This document shows positions 14,976 through 23,520 of a DNA stretch of 60,084 bases, piece after piece (the stretch's first letter is position 1; each line of letters begins with the position of its first letter). Origin of the DNA: an uncultured Eubacteriales bacterium (GTDB taxonomy: Bacteria; Bacillota; Clostridia; Christensenellales; Aristaeellaceae); NCBI GenBank assembly GCA_902793325.1, contig CADBCY010000015.1:1-60084 (forward strand), read 5' to 3'. Under the pieces are notes generated by a model. The model did no database searches. It saw nothing but the letters and a program-made list of their open reading frames with translations, and was not told the DNA's origin. A program made the position numbers and the translations under genes.

Positions 14976-15971
14976 ATGGCAAAGCTGTACTTCCGCTACG
15001 GCGCGATGGGCTCGTCCAAGACGGCCAACGCCATCATGGTGCAATACAACTACCAGGAGCGCGGGCAGAACGCGCTGATGCTCAAGCCGCGCCTGGACAC
15101 CCGGGACGGCGAGCGCAGCGTCGCCTCCCGCTCGGGGCTGAGCGCGCCCTGCGCCTACGTGGAGGAGCTGGGCAGCCTGGACCTCTCGCTCTACGACTGC
15201 GTGATCGTGGACGAGGCCCAGTTCATGAGCAAGGCGCAGGTGCAGCAGTTGGTGGATATCGTCGACGAGCGCAACATCCCCGTCATCTGCTACGGCCTGC
15301 GCGCCGACTTCCGGGGCGAGCTCTTCGAGGGCAGCCAGTGGCTGATGGCCTGGGCGGACACCATCGAGGAGATCAAGACCGTGTGCTGGTGCGGGCGAAA
15401 GGCCACCTTCAACGCCCGCCTGATGGACGGCAAGGTGGTCAAATCCGGCGCACAGATCGTGCTGGGCGGCAACGAGAGCTACGTGGCGCTGTGCCGCAGG
15501 CACTGGGCCACGGGCGACCTGGCGCCGATGGAGATCCGCCGGATCAGCGCCGGAAAGCGCGCCTACCTGCCCCTGCTGCTGGAAGCCGACCCCAGCGAGG
15601 CGATGATCGACCGCTACCTGGAATCGGGCGAGATGTACGTGCTGTCCGTCGACGGAAAGGCCGCCGGCGTCATGGTGATCGTGCGCCGGGCGGACGGCGC
15701 GTTTGAGGTGAAGAACCTGGCCGTCGCGCCGGATCAGCGCGGCAAGGGCTATGGCAGCCGCCTGATGCGGCACGCGCTCAAGCTGCTGGCGGCCCGCGGC
15801 GGCGCGGTGTACGTGGGCACGGACCGCAGCAACGTCGGCTTCTACGAGCGCTTCGGCTTTGCCGAGGCCTACGTGGCGGAGGGCTTCTTCTCTGACAACT
15901 ACGACCCGCCCATTGTAAACGAGGACGGCACGGTGCTCCGGGACATGATCTACCTCTCCCGAAGGGCATAG
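14976..15971 (+). CDS. tdk: Thymidine kinase fused to a GNAT acetyltransferase
   Basis: A single 331-residue frame joins two domains. Residues 1-185 are a type II thymidine kinase (dT to dTMP salvage): P-loop GAMGSSKT (9-16), catalytic Glu in DEAQF (E80), lasso and substrate region CYGLRADFRGELFEGS (105-120), and zinc ligands in VCWCG (C137, C139) and CRRHW (C173). The CxC spacing and opening MAKLYFRYGAM resemble the E. coli Tdk subgroup. Residues about 186-331 are a GNAT domain with acetyl-CoA motif APDQRGKGYGS (251-261) and VGFYERFGF. GGAGGG lies upstream of the ATG at 14976. The acyl acceptor is unknown. No internal stop or frameshift separates the domains. Confidence 0.9.
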   Translation: MAKLYFRYGAMGSSKTANAIMVQYNYQERGQNALMLKPRLDTRDGERSVASRSGLSAPCAYVEELGSLDLSLYDCVIVDEAQFMSKAQVQQLVDIVDERNIPVICYGLRADFRGELFEGSQWLMAWADTIEEIKTVCWCGRKATFNARLMDGKVVKSGAQIVLGGNESYVALCRRHWATGDLAPMEIRRISAGKRAYLPLLLEADPSEAMIDRYLESGEMYVLSVDGKAAGVMVIVRRADGAFEVKNLAVAPDQRGKGYGSRLMRHALKLLAARGGAVYVGTDRSNVGFYERFGFAEAYVAEGFFSDNYDPPIVNEDGTVLRDMIYLSRRA

Positions 15972-16222
15972 CGGCGCGCGAAGCCCGGCCGTCCGCGCCC
16001 CGTCCTGCCCGAAATCCCGGAAACGCGCCGTTTCATGCGCGGCGCACGAAACGACTTTCAACCCTCCGGCGGTCTCAAGCGGCGTTTGAAAGAGCGGCAC
16101 GTGAAGTATTTCATCACCGCCAGCCGGAAAAAACAGCCACGTGCCGATGGTGCCGACGGCGAAAACATCGTTTTTTTCCACCACGCGGTAGCGAGCATGC
16201 CGCAGGGCGACCCGGCGCACCC

Positions 16223-16296
16223 GCGGAGATTCCCCTCCGCGTCAGCGGTCTTTCGTAAAATCTCCGCGGTTGCGGCCTTTATCGACGCTTTGAACC
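16223..16296 (+). repeat. Structured interspersed element, copy 1
   Basis: A 74-bp segment matches 59383-59455 at roughly 62 of 74 aligned positions. Its ends pair (CCGCGGAGATT at 16221-16231 with AATCTCCGCGG at 16259-16269) around an inner CCGC-GTCA-GCGG hairpin and a conserved GTCTTTC. Both copies run directly into a terminator-like hairpin in a convergent intergenic gap. The rest of 15972-16222 shows no gene. Confidence 0.75.
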
Positions 16297-16320
16297 GGGG
16301 GCGGTTGCCCCCGGTTTCGT
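16293..16320. terminator. Terminator between TK-GNAT and helicase genes
   Basis: A perfect 10-bp stem (AACCGGGGGC at 16293-16302, GCCCCCGGTT at 16307-16316) with a GGTT loop is followed by TTCGTTC on the plus strand. It directly follows element copy 1 and abuts the helicase stop. Confidence 0.8.
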
Positions 16321-16321
16321 T

Positions 16322-18625
16322 CTATTCCTCCGCCCAGAAGCGGCGCAGCTCGGCGTTCAGCCGGCTGAGCTTGCCCACGTCCTCCACGTCCCAGTGGGGC
16401 GGCATCAGCTCCCGGTACTTCTCCTGCCGGTAGCGGGCGTCCAGCAAGAGCACCACGCCCCGGTCCGTCTCGGTGCGGATCACGCGCCCGGCAGCCTGCA
16501 GCACGCGGATGAGCCCGGGATAGGTATAGGCCGCGTCCTGCCCGCCGTCGGCGGCGTCGTCCATCAATTCCCGCAACTGTTCGCGCTCGAAGGAGAGCTG
16601 CGGCATGCCGGTGGTGACGATGGCCGCGCCGAGGAGCCGGTCGTCCGGCAGGTCCACGCCCTCCGCGAACACCCCTCCAAGCACGATAAAGGCCACCATG
16701 CTGCGCGCCGGGGCCGGCTGAAAGCGCGCAATGAATTCCCGCCGCTGGGGTTCGGTCATGCGGCTCTCCTGGCAGGCGACGTCCTCGTAGGGCCACAGGA
16801 GCCGGTAGCGCCGGTAGGCCAGCGAAAGGTAGGCGTAGGAGGGAAAGCAGGCCAGGTAGTTGCCGGGCCGTGCCTCCGCCATGGCGTGGATCACCTGGCA
16901 CACGGCGTTCAGCGTGCGCTCGCGGTCCTTCATGCCCACCATTACCGGGAGGCGCAGCACCTTCAGGTTTTCCCGCGGGAAGGGCGACTCCAGCCGCAGC
17001 GCCGCGTCCTTTGCCCCGTCCACGCCCAGCAGGCGGGCGTAATACGCCATCGGCGCGAGCGTCGCGGAGAACAGCGCCGCGCCGCCGACCCGCTCCAGCG
17101 CGCGGCGGAGGTGCCGGGAGGGATCAAAGCACCACAGCTTGACGGTCAGGTACTTCTCCTCCGGCAGGATCAGCGCCCGGTAGTGTTCCTCTTCAAACTG
17201 CTTCGCGACGCGCACGAACCACTGGCAGTCGTACACGAACTCCGCGACCTCCGGGTCGGCGGGCTCCAGCTCCATGGCCACCTCCGAGAACCTGCGCGCG
17301 GCCTCCAGGATCTCCTCCGGCGGCGCGGCGAGGCTCTCCGGCTCCCGGTCCCGGCCGTTCAGCGCCGCGAGCAGCTCGCCCATCAGCCGGACCATCGGGC
17401 TGTCCTTCCCCTCGAACCGGGCCGTCCGGCCGCGCAGCGCTGCGAGGCGACGGCCGGAGAGCGTCGCGGACAGCATCTCCCGCGCGCGGTCGGCCAGGTT
17501 GTGCGCCTCGTCCACCAGCAGCCCCGCGCGGGACCTGCCGTCGAAGTAGCGCTTCAGGCGCACCCTGGGGTCGAAGGCGTAGTTGTAGTCGCAGATCACC
17601 ACGTCGGCGTTCTCGGAGATGTCCAGCGACAGCTCGAACGGGCACAGCTCGTGCTCCTGCGCCAGCTCGCGGACGGCCTCCGCGTCCAGCTTCTGGATCG
17701 ACAGCGCCCGCTTGAGCGCATCCCGCCGGCGGTCGAAGTAGCCCGCGGCGCAGGGGCAGCCCATGCAGTCGCGCCGCTCCAGCAGGCACGCCTTCTCCTT
17801 GGCGGTGATGGTCACGCTGCGGATCTTCAGCCCCTGCGCGCGCATGCGGTCCAGCGCGTCCTCGGCGGCGGCGCGGCCCGTGGTGCGGGCGGTCAGGTAG
17901 AAGATGGCCGTGACGTGTCCCTTTCCCAGGGCCTTGAGCGCCCCGTACAGCGCCGCCGCGGTCTTGCCGATGCCCGTAGGCGCCTCGATCAGCGCGCCCG
18001 TGCCGGTGCGCATGGCGCGAAACACGCGCTTCGCCATCTCGAGCTGGCCGTCGCGGTAGTTCTCGTAGGGAAAGCGCAGCGCGCCCAGCGTGGGCAGCGC
18101 GGCGTCCCGCCAGTCGTCCACGCGGCTGATCCAGTCCAGATACGGCCCGGCGTAGGCCACGAGCCGCTCCTCCAGCTCGGCGGCCTCGTACTCCTCGGCG
18201 TACTCGCGCTTCGCGCCGTCGAGCCGCGCGTACACCAGCCGCACCTCCGCGCGCGGCAGGCGCTCGTTCAGGCAGCACAGGCAGGCGTAGATCTCCCCCT
18301 GCGCCCAGTGGACGGGGTAATCATACTTCATGATGCCCCGCGGGTCCTTCGCCGTCGTCTTGATCTCCAGCACGCGGGCGTATTCCCCATCCAGGCTCAG
18401 CGCGTCCGCCCGTCCGTGCACGCGCAGCACGCGGCCGCCGATCTCAATATCCCTGGACACGGGCGCTTCCGGCCGCCAACTGGGCGGCAGCAGCGCCTGC
18501 AGCGCCTGGTGGCCGCGCACGCCGTCGCGCATCCTGGCCGCGGCGCGGGCAAAGCTCGTCAGGTCGCCCCGCTCGAAGGCGAATTCCGCCAGCGCGCGCA
18601 CGCTGACCGAGTGAATCCTGCCCAC
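16322..18625 (-). CDS. XPD/DinG-type FeS helicase with PD-(D/E)XK N-terminus
   Basis: A 767-residue superfamily 2 helicase. Residues 1-170 carry a nuclease-like PD-(D/E)XK signature (HGRAD at 70-74, LEIKT at 86-90) as in Cas4/RecB-like domains. The helicase has a Q-like motif FPYENYRDGQ (185-194), Walker A APTGIGKT (215-222), four Cys at 280, 287, 290 and 292 placed as the XPD/DinG FeS cluster, and DEAH box VDEAHN. C-terminal motifs include YLACFPSYAYL and QAAGRVIR. It likely acts 5'-3' in DNA repair. It stands alone between a terminator and the divergent manA. The start is the first ATG of the frame; its upstream GGGGCGG is a weak site. Confidence 0.9.
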   Translation of the reverse strand: MGRIHSVSVRALAEFAFERGDLTSFARAAARMRDGVRGHQALQALLPPSWRPEAPVSRDIEIGGRVLRVHGRADALSLDGEYARVLEIKTTAKDPRGIMKYDYPVHWAQGEIYACLCCLNERLPRAEVRLVYARLDGAKREYAEEYEAAELEERLVAYAGPYLDWISRVDDWRDAALPTLGALRFPYENYRDGQLEMAKRVFRAMRTGTGALIEAPTGIGKTAAALYGALKALGKGHVTAIFYLTARTTGRAAAEDALDRMRAQGLKIRSVTITAKEKACLLERRDCMGCPCAAGYFDRRRDALKRALSIQKLDAEAVRELAQEHELCPFELSLDISENADVVICDYNYAFDPRVRLKRYFDGRSRAGLLVDEAHNLADRAREMLSATLSGRRLAALRGRTARFEGKDSPMVRLMGELLAALNGRDREPESLAAPPEEILEAARRFSEVAMELEPADPEVAEFVYDCQWFVRVAKQFEEEHYRALILPEEKYLTVKLWCFDPSRHLRRALERVGGAALFSATLAPMAYYARLLGVDGAKDAALRLESPFPRENLKVLRLPVMVGMKDRERTLNAVCQVIHAMAEARPGNYLACFPSYAYLSLAYRRYRLLWPYEDVACQESRMTEPQRREFIARFQPAPARSMVAFIVLGGVFAEGVDLPDDRLLGAAIVTTGMPQLSFEREQLRELMDDAADGGQDAAYTYPGLIRVLQAAGRVIRTETDRGVVLLLDARYRQEKYRELMPPHWDVEDVGKLSRLNAELRRFWAEE

Positions 18626-18653
18626 TGCCCCGCCCCCTTTCGCGCCGTCGCCC

Positions 18654-18682
18654 TTGACAGTTTCCCGTGAACATGGTACATT
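18654..18682 (+). promoter_or_regulatory. Promoter of manA
   Basis: TTGACA (18654-18659) and TACATT (18677-18682) with a 17-bp spacer, about 90 bp before the manA start codon. Confidence 0.7.
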
Positions 18683-18770
18683 TAAATGGGTCTGTGTGGA
18701 AATCCCACACGCCCAACTCCATCAGTATAAACCACACAATCTGCTTTTTCAAGAAGGAGGATGTGAAACC

Positions 18771-19757
18771 ATGCAGGTTTATCCGCTTTTGATGGCGCCC
18801 AACTTCCGCCACGGCGAGGACACGCCCTGGGGCGGTACGATGCTGCGGGATCTGTTCCTCAAGGACGCCCCGAACGGCCCCGTGGGCGAGAGCCTGGAGG
18901 TCTCCGCCCTGCCCGGGCAGGAGAGCCTCGTAGGCAACGGCGTGCACGCCGGAAAGCCGCTCTCCCGCATGGCCGAGCTGTGGGGCGAGGCGCTGACCGG
19001 CAGCGCGGAGGCGCGCTTCCCGCTGCTGCTCAAGCTGCTGGACACGGAATCCCCGCTGTCGGTGCAGGTACATCCGGGCGGCGCGTCCGGCAAGAGCAAG
19101 GCATGGGTCATCCTGAACGCCGAACCCGGCGCAAAGGTCGTGTACGGCCTTACCGCGCCCGTCGACGCGCTGCGCGGCGCGGCGTCCGAGGGCCGCGTCG
19201 AGGAATGTCTGCGCTGGGAGAACGTCCGCCCCGGCGACGTGTTCTACATCCCCGCCGGGACCGTGCACGCGCTGGGCGGCGGCATACAGTGCTATGAGAT
19301 CGAGGATTCCGCGGAGGCGGCCTTTCGGCTGTGGGACTGGAACCGCGTGAACGCCGCGGGCGAGGGCCGTGAGCTGCACGTGGAGCAGGCGCTCGACGCC
19401 ATCGTCGACTGCCCGCACGCCAAGCAGGAGGGCACCACCGTGCTCTGCAAGGGCGGCAGCCGCACCTATTACATCTCCGAGCCCAGGTTCGAGCTGTGCC
19501 GGCTGAACGTGTCAGGGCGGATGCCGCTGGAATCCGGCCGCATGCGCTTCCTGACGCCGCTGGCGCCCTGCCTGCTGCGCTGGGGCGACGAATCGCTGGA
19601 GCTCGAGCCGTTCCAGACCGTGCTCGTGCCCGCCGCGATGGAGGGCCTCGTCGTCGAGGGCGAGGTCAAGCTGCTGATGGCCGGCCCCTCCGACCGCCCC
19701 GCCCTCATCGAAGCCCTCGGCTACCGCGCGGAGAACGTGGCTGGCCTGCTGGACTGA
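18771..19757 (+). CDS. manA: Type I mannose-6-phosphate isomerase
   Basis: A zinc-dependent cupin enzyme interconverting mannose-6-phosphate and fructose-6-phosphate. The 328 residues match the short Bacillota ManA class. The metal-site motif is VQVHPGG, with the later AGTVHALGGGIQCYEIE segment supplying further ligands and active-site residues. AAGGAGG 9 bases before the ATG at 18771 sets the start. The next gene, a CorC-type protein, begins 31 bp later on the same strand, so the two may be co-transcribed. Confidence 0.93.
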   Translation: MQVYPLLMAPNFRHGEDTPWGGTMLRDLFLKDAPNGPVGESLEVSALPGQESLVGNGVHAGKPLSRMAELWGEALTGSAEARFPLLLKLLDTESPLSVQVHPGGASGKSKAWVILNAEPGAKVVYGLTAPVDALRGAASEGRVEECLRWENVRPGDVFYIPAGTVHALGGGIQCYEIEDSAEAAFRLWDWNRVNAAGEGRELHVEQALDAIVDCPHAKQEGTTVLCKGGSRTYYISEPRFELCRLNVSGRMPLESGRMRFLTPLAPCLLRWGDESLELEPFQTVLVPAAMEGLVVEGEVKLLMAGPSDRPALIEALGYRAENVAGLLD

Positions 19758-19788
19758 TCTTGCATATCCCATCCCCAAAGGAGCGTGA

Positions 19789-21039
19789 ATGTCCGTAATG
19801 GACGGCAATGGTACGATAATCCTCTCCCTGATCGTCCTGGTGGCGCTGTCCGGCTTCTTCTCCGCCTCGGAAACGGCCTTCACCGGCCTGAACCGCGTGC
19901 GCGTGAAGGGCCTCGCCAACGACGGCAACCGCCGCGCGGCGAAGGTGCTGGCGCTGGCGGAGCGCTACGACGCGCTGCTCTCCGGCATACTGGTCGGGAA
20001 CAACATCGTCAATATCCTCTCCGCCTCCCTGGCCACGGTGCTGTTCACCCGGCTGATCGGCGGCCGCGGCGTGTCGGTGTCCACGGCGGTGATGACCGTG
20101 GTGGTGCTGATGTTCGGCGAGATCGCGCCCAAGAGCATCGCCCGGGAACACCCCGAGGCGGTGGCCTTCGCCTTCTATCCGCTGCTCCGCGCCATACTGT
20201 GGCTGCTGACGCCCGTCATATTCCTCACCGGCTGCTGGCAGAAGCTGGTCTACCGCATCTTCAAGCCCTCCGACGACCCGGCCATCACGGAGGACGACCT
20301 CATCACCATCGTGGAGGAGGCCGAGAGCGACGGCGAGATCGACGAGCACGAGAGCGAGCTGATCCGCTCCGCCATCGAGTTCAACGACCTGACCGCCGAG
20401 GACATCCTCACCCCGCGCGTGGACGTGATCGCCGTGGAAGCCGGGGACAGCCTGGACGACGTGGCCCGAACCTTCGAGGAGCACGGCTACTCCCGCCTGC
20501 CGGTGTACGAGGACAGCATCGACAGCATCGTGGGCATCCTCCACGAAAAGGATTTCTACAGCCAGCGCGGCAGCCGCGGCCTGCGGGAAATGATGACCCC
20601 GCCGCTGTGCGTCACCCCCACCACCGGCCTGTCCGACCTGCTGAAGCTCTTGCAGCGCACCAAGAACCACATGGCCGTCGTGATGGACGAGTACGGCGGC
20701 GTGTCCGGCATCGTCACGATGGAGGACGTGCTGGAGGAGCTGGTGGGCGATATCTGGGACGAGCACGACGAGGTGGTGGAGGACATTGCGGAGCTTCCGG
20801 ACGGCGCGCTGCGCGTATCCGGCGGCGCGAGCCTGGACGACCTGCGGGAGCGCATGGACATTCCCGACGACTACGATTCCGTCACCGTGAACGGCTGGGT
20901 CACCGAGCTGCTCGGTCGCTTTCCCCAGCACGGCGACCGCCTTGAATTCGGCGGCCACGTCATCGAGGTCGAGCGCGTGGGCAAGCGCCGCGTGGAACAG
21001 GTCCGCATCGCGCCCGCGCCGGTCGAAGAAGGCAAATGA
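19789..21039 (+). CDS. Hemolysin-family (CNNM/CorC) membrane protein
   Basis: A 416-residue UPF0053 protein. The N-terminal DUF21/CNNM domain (about 1-190) has three to four membrane helices and begins with SGFFSASETAFTGLNRVR, the family signature. Two CBS domains follow (about 205-325, DILTPRVDVIAVE and FYSQRGSRGLREMMT), then a C-terminal CorC_HlyC domain ending near LEFGGHVIEVERV. Members are linked to magnesium or cobalt transport. The acidic VMDEYGG segment before the C-terminal domain is conserved in the family. AAAGGAG precedes the ATG. A strong terminator follows. Confidence 0.93.
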   Translation: MSVMDGNGTIILSLIVLVALSGFFSASETAFTGLNRVRVKGLANDGNRRAAKVLALAERYDALLSGILVGNNIVNILSASLATVLFTRLIGGRGVSVSTAVMTVVVLMFGEIAPKSIAREHPEAVAFAFYPLLRAILWLLTPVIFLTGCWQKLVYRIFKPSDDPAITEDDLITIVEEAESDGEIDEHESELIRSAIEFNDLTAEDILTPRVDVIAVEAGDSLDDVARTFEEHGYSRLPVYEDSIDSIVGILHEKDFYSQRGSRGLREMMTPPLCVTPTTGLSDLLKLLQRTKNHMAVVMDEYGGVSGIVTMEDVLEELVGDIWDEHDEVVEDIAELPDGALRVSGGASLDDLRERMDIPDDYDSVTVNGWVTELLGRFPQHGDRLEFGGHVIEVERVGKRRVEQVRIAPAPVEEGK

Positions 21040-21072
21040 CCGCGCCGCGTCCGAACGGCATCCTCTGAAACA

Positions 21073-21110
21073 AATCATGACCACCGGTAAAGCCGGTGGT
21101 CATGATTTTA
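21073..21110. terminator. Strong terminator shared by convergent CorC-type and DUF1576 genes
   Basis: A perfect 15-bp stem (AATCATGACCACCGG at 21073-21087 with CCGGTGGTCATGATT at 21093-21107) and a 5-nt loop, followed by TTTTA. Confidence 0.85.
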
Positions 21111-21128
21111 CGTCCGCGATGATCGCCG

Positions 21129-22451
21129 TCAGCGCCTCAGCGCCTTGCGCTGGCTGCGGCTCTTGAAGTAGTGCTCCAGTATGGGCACGTAGAGGAAGCA
21201 CACAATGCCCGCGGTGAAGCCGCCGTTGTAGAGGTTGAAGCCGCCGTGGATGATGGGCACGCTGGTCACCAGGCAGTAGTGGATCATGCCGCCGATGATG
21301 CCCGCGAGCACGCCGTACTCGCCCGTGATGGGTGCAAGGCCGCTGGCGAAGCACAGGCCCACCACGATGGCCTGGGCGTTCACGGCGAAGGCGGTGATGC
21401 CCGCCCGGTTCAAAAGACCCATGATCACGTAGCCGATCATGATCGGGAACACGTTCCAGGGCGTCGCGCCGTTGCAGCAGCAGCACAGCATGCAGAACAC
21501 CGCGCCCATGGTGGTGCCGGTGAAGGTGGCGCCCACCAGGTTGTAGTACAGCAGGATGAACAGGCCGTACACGCCGATGTTCATCACGCACAGCCCGGGC
21601 GCGTACTTGGCGGTGAAGTCGCTCTTGTAGCCGGAGTCCATAAACAGCTGGCCATAGCCCTTCACGCCGCCGTTGATGGCGATGCCGCACACCACGCACA
21701 GCGCGAACAGTATGATGCAGAACACGTTCACGAAGGCCCGGTTGCCCTCGCCCAGGGTCGCCGTGATGGCGGGCGCTTCCACGCCGGCGGTCTTGTACAG
21801 GATCGCGAAGATGATGAAGCACAGGAAGCCCGCGGCGGGGCCTGCGTTGTACAGGTCATAGCCCTTGTGGAACCCGGGGGAATGGGCGCACAGCGCGGGC
21901 ATGGCGCAGCCCGTGACCACGCCGATCACCAGCGCCAGCACCACGCCCAGCAGGGTCAGGTGCGGCTCCTCCCCCACGGTGGGATAGTAGAACAGCACCT
22001 GGGTGATGATGGGCGCGATGGCTGTGGCGAACATGAAGAAGTTCAGGTTCTTGCCAAAGCTCTGGCGCTTGATGAGGCAATACACCGCCACGCCCAGCAT
22101 CAGCGGGATGATGTTCAGGATGGTCATGCCGTAGGAACAGAAGCCGATGGTCAAAAAGTAGGCCAGCACCGTGCCGCCGGTCACCTTCGCCCCCGGCAGG
22201 AACATCAGCGCGCAGCACACCGCGCCCACCAGGAAGTAGTTCAGCATGCTGCCCGAGATGCTGCCGATCTCCGGCTTGAAGTAGTCCTTGGTCAGCTGCG
22301 CGGGCAGCAGGCAGATGCGCTTCAGCCCGCTGAAAATCTCCGACAAATCCGGTGCGAACAGCGCGGCGATCAGAAACGCCGCGGTAAACGCGCACATCAC
22401 GGCGCGCAGGATGCTTCCCGCGTCCTGCTTGCGAATGCGATCCATACTCAT
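21129..22451 (-). CDS. DUF1576 polytopic membrane protein
   Basis: A 440-residue membrane protein with about 11-12 hydrophobic segments. It matches the DUF1576 family, which has no assigned function. The same motif appears in both halves: HKGYDLYNAGPAAGF at about residues 195-209 and HGGFNLYNGGFTAGI near 400, indicating an internal duplication as in many transporters. A run of four Cys (MLCCCCNG) lies in the second half. GGGGAG lies 9-11 bases before the ATG. A terminator separates it from the folD operon. Confidence 0.75.
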   Translation of the reverse strand: MSMDRIRKQDAGSILRAVMCAFTAAFLIAALFAPDLSEIFSGLKRICLLPAQLTKDYFKPEIGSISGSMLNYFLVGAVCCALMFLPGAKVTGGTVLAYFLTIGFCSYGMTILNIIPLMLGVAVYCLIKRQSFGKNLNFFMFATAIAPIITQVLFYYPTVGEEPHLTLLGVVLALVIGVVTGCAMPALCAHSPGFHKGYDLYNAGPAAGFLCFIIFAILYKTAGVEAPAITATLGEGNRAFVNVFCIILFALCVVCGIAINGGVKGYGQLFMDSGYKSDFTAKYAPGLCVMNIGVYGLFILLYYNLVGATFTGTTMGAVFCMLCCCCNGATPWNVFPIMIGYVIMGLLNRAGITAFAVNAQAIVVGLCFASGLAPITGEYGVLAGIIGGMIHYCLVTSVPIIHGGFNLYNGGFTAGIVCFLYVPILEHYFKSRSQRKALRR

Positions 22452-22507
22452 TTTCCAACACTCTCCCCAGCTTCATGCAAACGTGGCGTGGAGCTTGTCA
22501 ATCGTAG

Positions 22508-22536
22508 AAAACCCGCCCACAGGGCCGTGGGCGGGT
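22508..22536 (-). terminator. Terminator of the fhs-fchA-folD operon
   Basis: A perfect 10-bp stem (ACCCGCCCAC at 22511-22520 with GTGGGCGGGT at 22527-22536) is followed on the minus strand by TTTTCT. Confidence 0.85.
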
Positions 22537-22546
22537 CGTGGGTTCC

Positions 22547-23434
22547 TTACTTTGCCAGCCTGCGCTCCGCCGCCTCGACCACATGGCCGATCAGCACGCT
22601 GGTGGTGACGCTGCCCACGCCGCCGGGCACGGGCGTGATGGCGTCCACGATGGGCTCCACCTCGTCGAACACGGCGTCGCCGGCGATGGCGCCCTTGCCG
22701 CCCTTCGAGTTGATCTTCTCGGGGTCCCAGTTGATGGACACGTCGATGACCACCTGGCCGGGGCGGACGTAGTCCTTTGTCAGGCTCTTCAGCACGCCGG
22801 CGGAGGACACGAGGATGTCCGCCTCGCGCGCTTCCTTCGGCACGTCCACGGTGCGGGTATGGCACACGGTGACGGTGGCGTTCTTGCCCATCAGCATCAT
22901 CGCCGCGGGCTTGCCGACCACCAGGCTGCGGCCGATCACGACGGCCTTCTTGCCCTTGCAGTCGATGCCGTAGTAGTCCAGGATCTCCATGCAGGCCTGC
23001 GGCGTGCAGGGCGGGAAGCCCAGGTCCTTGCGGCCCTCGAACACGCCCGCGTTCGAAAGGTCGGTCATGCAGTCCACGTCCTTGGCGGGGTCGAGCGCGT
23101 TGCAGATCTCGTCCTGGTCCGCCTTCAGGTGCTTGGGCAACGGGCGGAACATCAGCACGCCGTGGATGCTTTCGTCGGCGTTGATGGCCTTGATCTGCCC
23201 GATCAGCGCTTCCTTCGTCACGTCCTCCGGCAGCACGAACTTCTCGACGGCCACGCCGATCAGCTCCGCGCGCGCGGTCGCGCCCTTCTCATAGGACAGG
23301 TCGGAGGGGTTCTCGCCGCAGCGGATGATGCCCAGCTTCGGGGCGATGCCCTTCTCCTTCAGCGCCTCCACCCGCGCCTGCAGCTTCGCGTTCAGCGCGG
23401 CGGTGACTTCCTTGCCCAGTAACAGCTTTGCCAT
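22547..23434 (-). CDS. folD: Methylenetetrahydrofolate dehydrogenase/cyclohydrolase
   Basis: A bifunctional cytosolic enzyme converting 5,10-methylene-THF to 10-formyl-THF in two steps. The 295 residues match FolD. Key segments are SYEKGATARAELIGV (catalytic Lys region), FRPLPKHL, DCMTDLSNAG, PCTPQACMEIL and VIGRSLVVGKPAAMML (NADP-binding signature). It is the third gene of fhs-fchA-folD, the folate-bound methyl branch of the Wood-Ljungdahl pathway, also used for purine and formate metabolism. No other acetogenesis genes are in the window, so acetogenesis itself is not shown. Confidence 0.96.
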   Translation of the reverse strand: MAKLLLGKEVTAALNAKLQARVEALKEKGIAPKLGIIRCGENPSDLSYEKGATARAELIGVAVEKFVLPEDVTKEALIGQIKAINADESIHGVLMFRPLPKHLKADQDEICNALDPAKDVDCMTDLSNAGVFEGRKDLGFPPCTPQACMEILDYYGIDCKGKKAVVIGRSLVVGKPAAMMLMGKNATVTVCHTRTVDVPKEAREADILVSSAGVLKSLTKDYVRPGQVVIDVSINWDPEKINSKGGKGAIAGDAVFDEVEPIVDAITPVPGGVGSVTTSVLIGHVVEAAERRLAK

Positions 23435-23520
23435 ATTGTCTACCTCCGTGTAGCGGGTGCGGCGAACCGCGCGCGGGAACGTCGATTCCCAATCGCCGGT
23501 TCACCGTCCCGGGTCGTCGC

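Noticed and set aside
16035-16433. A 132-codon open frame across the TK-helicase gap
   Set aside because: It lacks a ribosome binding site, reads through the structured repeat and terminator, and runs into the helicase gene on the other strand.
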